Of a stretch of DNA of 64,000 nucleotides, positions 59,100-64,000 are shown one piece after another. Source of the stretch: Inia geoffrensis (Eukaryota > Chordata > Mammalia > Artiodactyla > Iniidae); contig CM070909.1 of assembly GCA_036417435.1 (NCBI GenBank), forward strand, positions 7,720,597 to 7,784,596, written 5' to 3'. The notes below the pieces were generated by a model. The model saw only the letters and a program-made list of their open reading frames with translations. It was not told where the DNA came from and did not search any database. A program made the position numbers and the translations under genes. How positions within the stretch are numbered: the stretch's first letter is position 1; every line of letters begins with the position of its first letter.

Positions 59100-61891
59100 C
59101 TTGCTGTTTTTGGTTCTGGAGTCAGAGCAAACCCCGCCTTGACTGGGGTAGAAAACTTGGAAAGCTCATGATTTGATCATCAACAACTCTTTGCTGAGCA
59201 CCGCCCCCCACCCCCCCCCCCCACCCCACCGCCCTGTACCTTGAAGATACAGGGGTGAATTCTGTTTGTCTCGGGTTGTCAGGACACAGGCACGCCTGTG
59301 TGGCCTTAGATCCGGCCATCAGCATGGGGTGTGGATGGAGCAGAAAGGCAAAGGATGACCAGACCCTCCTCCCTCCCTCCACCCCCGCATCCCCTGCAGT
59401 CCTGCTGTAGTCTCCCCGGGCTGGGTTTCCCAGCCTTGGTCTGCAGGCTTTAAGCCCTTCTTAACATGGTTCTCAGCAGCTCTGAGAAACAAGCCTGGTT
59501 CTCCCAGATACGAAACCTGTTGGCAAAAGGGCAGCCCTGGTGTGAAAATCACAGAGAGAGGTGATAATAAGAAGGCAGCACTTCTTATAATCCTACCCAC
59601 CCCCTAAACTGTGGTGCAGCCGAGAAGGATGCTCTTTGCCTTTGTGATGGCGGAGGTGGCCAGAGGATGGAAGAGTTTGCTTGTCCACATTAAAGGCTGG
59701 TTTCTACAGATTGTAACCTTGCCCCGAGTAATCCCTAAACTCAGAACAAATCCCTTTGTTCCCTTGTCACTGGATGATTCTGGGAAAGACATCACAGTAG
59801 GTGTAACACTGGCTGCAGTGTCTCTCTGGGGGCTTAGCTCTCCGCGATGGGCTCCTGATTCGTGCTGTTGCTTTTTCTGCTGAATAATCCAGAGACTGGT
59901 GGTTTGGCATTCTCACCAGGTTGGGCTGGTGGTCCACAGCCACATGGCTCCCACGGCAACAGTGAGCTTGATGGCTAGTTCTGGGGTACATCCAGGTGTG
60001 TGGGGGGGTGGAGCGGCGGGGCGGGGGAGGGAGGATCTAGGAAATTGATGTCTGGGGATTGTGGATTTCAGTGAGATGCCATCGCAGGAATAAAAGCCAG
60101 TGTCCATGACTGCCCAGGATCATTTCCAGCGGGGAGCTGTGAACAGCACATCTGAGGAGGAAACAGAAGGATTGTGCCTGCGGGGCTCAGTTGTTTTTCA
60201 TTACACACTGGAAGTAAAGGAAGGAGGGCAGAGACAAGTTGTTTGTTTATAATTTACAATCTGCCTAAAAGTGGGGCATCTTGCCAAAGCTCTCCTCCAC
60301 ACCGTCTCATTGCCAAGCCCTCTAAGGCTGTGAAGCGAACGCTTGTGGTTTAACGCACCCCTGCTGGCTGGGACTGGGGGTGGGCACGACTCAGGCTCCA
60401 CCCTCCCTTGAAGATGAAAGAGTAGGTGCCACCTTTGCCCTGAAGGTCATTTCCTTTAGGCTTGAGCAGCAAAGAGAGAACTGCGCCTGCCCAGGTCTTA
60501 GATGTGTCCAGGTGCCTGACAGGTGTTGGTTCAAATAGACTGACTGCCTCTTTAGAATGGCCAGTAATGGGCTCCAGCTTATACAAAGCCTCAGGGATGA
60601 AGTGGCGGGAATGAGGTCATTAGTCTCTCTGTTTTGTGTGGGAGGAGGGGGCGCTGCCCTGCAGGTTTACAGAGGGGATCAAGGTGGTTCCAGAGGGACT
60701 CCAGTCCCCTGCTGCAGCCCCCCATCCTGGAGGCCGGTGGTATCTGTTCTGGGGCACTGGGAGGGCACCCGAAGGCAGTGCAGGTATTTCAATCTCTCTG
60801 CCTCTCAGTACCCCTGCTGCTATGATTCTAGAAATGGCCCCGCTGTTTCACTCCAGCCCTTCCAGTGGTTTCTCTGTTCACATGATTGGCAGGAAAGGAG
60901 GATGTATGTCAAGTCTTTTACCCAGGTCACCTGAGGCAAGGGGCCCCTTCCTGTCCTCTCTCCCCCTCCCTTTCACTGCTGTCATTGATCTTCCTTCCCG
61001 AGGAAATTAGATCAAGTGGCTCCAGCCAAACCTTTATCCAGAGGTTCCTTCTGGGCTCCCACAGCAAGAAACCATCCCTGGGTTTATAATCTACCAGCTT
61101 TGGCAACCTCCATGCAGAGGGCAGACAGGCACTGGTGTGGTGTGTCTGCGTAAGGACAGCTGCTCTCCTGCAGAGCATGTGGACCCCGGTTTTTCACCAC
61201 CTACTTTTTCTTCTCCTGCCCATATGCTCACTGAACCCTGAACAAGGGTAGGTTCAGAAAGAAAAGTCTTGTCACGTGCTTTAAAGCCCCAGCTCCCTGA
61301 TCTGCCCTGCCTGGGACACACTCCCTGGAGGGAAAATGAAACAGAGGACCAGCCCTGGAGGAATCTTCCCGTAGGACTGGGCTGTGACTTATTCTCGCGT
61401 TAGTGATAGGAGCACTTCCAGGCTTGGAGGCGATGGAGCAAAGTGTTTCTCTTGGCGTGGAGAGTCCCCTCCAGAGATGGCAGGCTGAGCACAGTGAGTA
61501 TGACCCTGGGGTGCTGTCCCCTGGGGCTGACCTCAGCAGTGCATATCTGCTCATTAGCTGCTCAGTGTGCTGGGGATACTGGGACACATATTAAGATGCT
61601 GTCCCTGCCCTCATACGCTTCCAGTCCCATTGGGGAAGCAATCAGTGTACAACAAATCAAATCATGCAGGACAGGGTGCGATCGAGTGCCTTGTAGCGGA
61701 TTCCAAAATGAAGTGGGTGGGTCAGGAGGGGGACGGCGAGGAGGAATAGAGAAAGAGAAAGCTTCTGGAGACCATGAAGGGCAGCTGGCTAGAGAGGAGG
61801 GATGGGGTCCAGGGTTACAGGCTGATGCCTCTCCCCAGGACCCGAGTAGGAGTCCTGAGTTTATCAATGGCAGGGGGACTCAGCAGTTATT
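59100..61891. other. Intergenic downstream of KCNA5, no gene recognised
   Basis: A poly-C/CCA tract at about 59205-59235, otherwise unique sequence with no coding signal. Confidence 0.55.
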
Positions 61892-62045
61892 TAGGGCAGG
61901 GATTGGCAAAAGCTCTGAGAAGAGCCAGATAGTAAATATTTTGGGCTTCGTAGGCCATGAGGCAAAACTGAAGCTGCTATTGTAGATATTTATATAACCA
62001 CTGAAAATGTAGTCACTTAAAAATGTTAGAACCAGCCTTCGCTCG
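61892..62045 (+). mobile_element. hAT-type (Charlie-related) DNA transposon remnant
   Basis: GGGATTGGCAAAAGCTC followed by GCCAGATAGTAAATATTTTG and GGCTTCGTAGGCCATGA is the start of a common old mammalian hAT MITE. The right end is degraded. Confidence 0.6.
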
Positions 62046-63199
62046 AGAGCTGTACATCCCTGTCATAACCATTTATCCGTCACACCGAGGCTGCCTCCTG
62101 GGCATCCAGTCATGCCTGGGAAGCTCTGACCTGGCTCCCTGATTTGATTTTACTTCACTGAACTTGCATTTCTTGCAAATACCACCCCTGGCTTAAGGAG
62201 GGGATCTGAGGCTGGGATTTCCTAGACCGGGGAAGGCTTTATGAGGAAGATGGAGCTTATTTCTACCTCCTCATGAACATTAGATTTTTCTAGGTGGCTG
62301 TGAGACCGGCTGCTTTATTTCTAGGAAGGAGGAATAAAATGCCCAACTGGACGTTCTGCCCAGGGCTCTGGGCACTGGGGGTCTCCCCCAGAGGCTGGCG
62401 GAAGTGGGCCCAGAGGATGACCTCCTTCTCCTTTCGGCCCTAAGGCTTTTCCCGGACGTGACGTCACATTGGGAGCCTCGAGGATGCGCTTGCCCTCTCC
62501 CTCTTCACCTGGCTCTTCTCTGGCTGTAGAGATGGGCCTGGGCTGGCAGGGCCCCTCACAGTGTGTGTGGTGGGAAGATGGCAATCAGCTCCAGCCCACA
62601 GGCCTCCAGACAGAGTAAGATGCTTGCTACCTTCCCTTTTAATTGGCCGGTGTCTTCTAATGTCAAACTTTGCACCAAGCAATGTTTCAGCTGGAAGGAA
62701 CGCCGCGGGCAATCTGGTTGGTCCACTCATTTTACAGATGAGCAGAGGCAGAATCCCAGAGGGAAGAGGCCCCTTACCCAAGGTCACCGTAGTTAAAGTC
62801 ACAGCTGGGACTGGAATAGTCTCCCCCGAGCCCTAGGCTAGATTTCTCTGTGTGGTCCACTCTGCTCCCTCTGCATCAGAGTGTCCCCATTCTCATTAAA
62901 GCTGCCTGACCTTCCCTCCGCCCCCCAACCCCCACCCATGGCCACCCCCACCTCCCAAGGCACGTTCCTGCCACATCAGTTCATCTGTATCCAGTTTGCC
63001 TGTGAGGGCTGCCTCCTGGGTGCTTGCGAAACCCTGACCTGTCTCCTCCGATTTGATTAGACTCAACTCAACCTGTTTCCTGAGAATATGTCAAGGCAGT
63101 ACAAGCAATGGAGATGCAGCACTGTGATGGCCTGGTGCCCACATGCAAGCCACTCACTGTACAGGAGGAAAACAGAAAACTTTATAATCCAGTGTCCTT
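62046..63199. other. Intergenic, no gene recognised
   Basis: Unique sequence apart from the reverse MIR at 62700. No coding signal. Confidence 0.5.
62700..62840 (-). repeat. MIR
   Basis: TTTTACAGATGAGCAGAGGC and ACCCAAGGTCACCGTAG are reverse MIR. Confidence 0.55.
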
Positions 63200-63300
63200 A
63201 ATACCCTCATTCATTCATTTCTCCATTCATTCAACAAATATTTATTTGACACCGTTATTTACTATGGGGCAGACACCTTGCTAAGGCGCTGAGGCTAACT
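63200..63300 (+). repeat. MIR/L2-type 3' core
   Basis: CATTCAACAAATATTTATTT and GGGGCAGACACCTTGCTAAG are the shared 3' core of MIR and L2. A similar piece is at about 17110-17160. Confidence 0.5.
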
Positions 63301-63381
63301 GGCAGGGATCTCCCCTGGTTGGTTTCCCAGGTTAGTGGGGAGAACCAACCATCAAGGAAGCAAATGAATAAAGAGGTCACT

Positions 63382-63531
63382 TAAAAAAAATTTTTTTTTA
63401 TTGGAGTTGCTTTATAATGCTGTGTTAGTTTCTGCTGTACAGCAAAGTGATTCAGTTCTACGTGTACATATATGCCCTCTTCCTTGGATTTCCTTCCCAT
63501 TTAGGTCAGCACAGAGCATTGAGCATCACTT
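63382..63531 (-). mobile_element. L1 3' end fragment, minus strand
   Basis: ATTGGAGTTGCTTTATAATG and TTCTGCTGTACAGCAAAGTG are the reverse complement of an L1 3' UTR. The SINE at 63534 landed at its right edge. Confidence 0.8.
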
Positions 63532-63533
63532 TT

Positions 63534-63739
63534 TTTTTTTTTTTCTGCTGTACGCGGGCGTCTCACTGTTGCGGCCTCTCCCGTTGCGGAGCACAGGCTC
63601 CGGACGCGCAGGCTCAGCAGCCATGGCTCACGGGCCCAAGCCGCTCCTAAGCATGTGGGATCTTCCCGGACCGGGGCACGAACCCGTGTCCCCTGCATCA
63701 GTAGGCGGACTCTCAACCACTGCGCCACCAGGGAAGCCC
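63534..63739 (-). mobile_element. Young CHR-type SINE inserted beside an L1 fragment
   Basis: Poly-T head, then TACGCGGGCGTCTCACTGTT. GAGCATCACTTTT flanks it perfectly (63521-63533 and 63740-63752). The left flank is the end of a minus-strand L1 fragment. Confidence 0.95.
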
Positions 63740-64000
63740 GAGCATCACTTTTAAATAGAGGTAAGAGTCAAGGAGGAAATGAGCAGATTGTAACTGGGGG
63801 ATGGATGTGCTCCTTTAGAGAAGGGTGACGTGTACTGGAGGCGGAAGAAGACATGAAATGAGGTGAAGAGTGTGGGACAGGGACGTGGGGAACCTGGGGG
63901 CACTAGGAGGATGTGTGTGTGTTTTCCTGCACAAGCAGAGGGCTGGTGGAGACAGATACGGGGGTTGGGGAAGGGAAGCCAAGGCCCCCTGGAGCTCCAG

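Overview
The window is mammalian nuclear DNA, most likely from a cetacean. Many tRNA-derived SINEs of the CHR type (the family of whales, hippos and ruminants) are scattered through it, several nearly undiverged with intact target-site duplications. Cetartiodactyl-type L1 3' ends occur throughout, and I saw none of the BovB/Bov-tA elements expected in a ruminant. Most of the sequence is non-coding: old MIR, L2 and hAT remnants, younger SINE/L1 insertions, and unique sequence I could not assign.

Two loci are gene-like, both on the + strand. At 56428-58221 is an intact, single-exon KCNA5 (Kv1.5, 597 aa). It lies in a CpG-rich region, with a consensus CRE in its 5' region, an upstream ATG overlapping its start, and a 3' UTR ending near AATAAA at 59016 or ATTAAA around 59075. 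At about 27845-35112 lies the remnant of a multi-exon very-long-chain fatty acid elongase, most like the ELOVL4/ELOVL8 group. Seven exons can be followed in order with consistent phases. The gene is broken by two in-frame stops, two frameshifts, a mutated splice donor, and loss of the first histidine of the HxxHH box. Its introns and spacing show it is a decayed resident gene rather than a retrocopy.

Layout: 1-27.6 kb is intergenic, with a 440-bp ATCC-type microsatellite (7.56-8.0 kb) and a nested L1/SINE cluster (19.9-23.2 kb). 27.6-35.5 kb is the dead elongase. 35.5-55.3 kb is intergenic, with six L1 3' fragments, five SINEs, a G-rich 14-bp minisatellite (41.5 kb) and scattered MIR/MER5-like repeats. 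55.3-59.1 kb is KCNA5 with promoter and UTRs. 59.1-64 kb is intergenic, ending with a SINE inserted into an L1 tail. In human, KCNA5 sits beside KCNA1 and KCNA6 (12p13); neither paralogue is in this window.

Repeat family names are given from memory of consensus sequences, not from a database search, and their edges are approximate.
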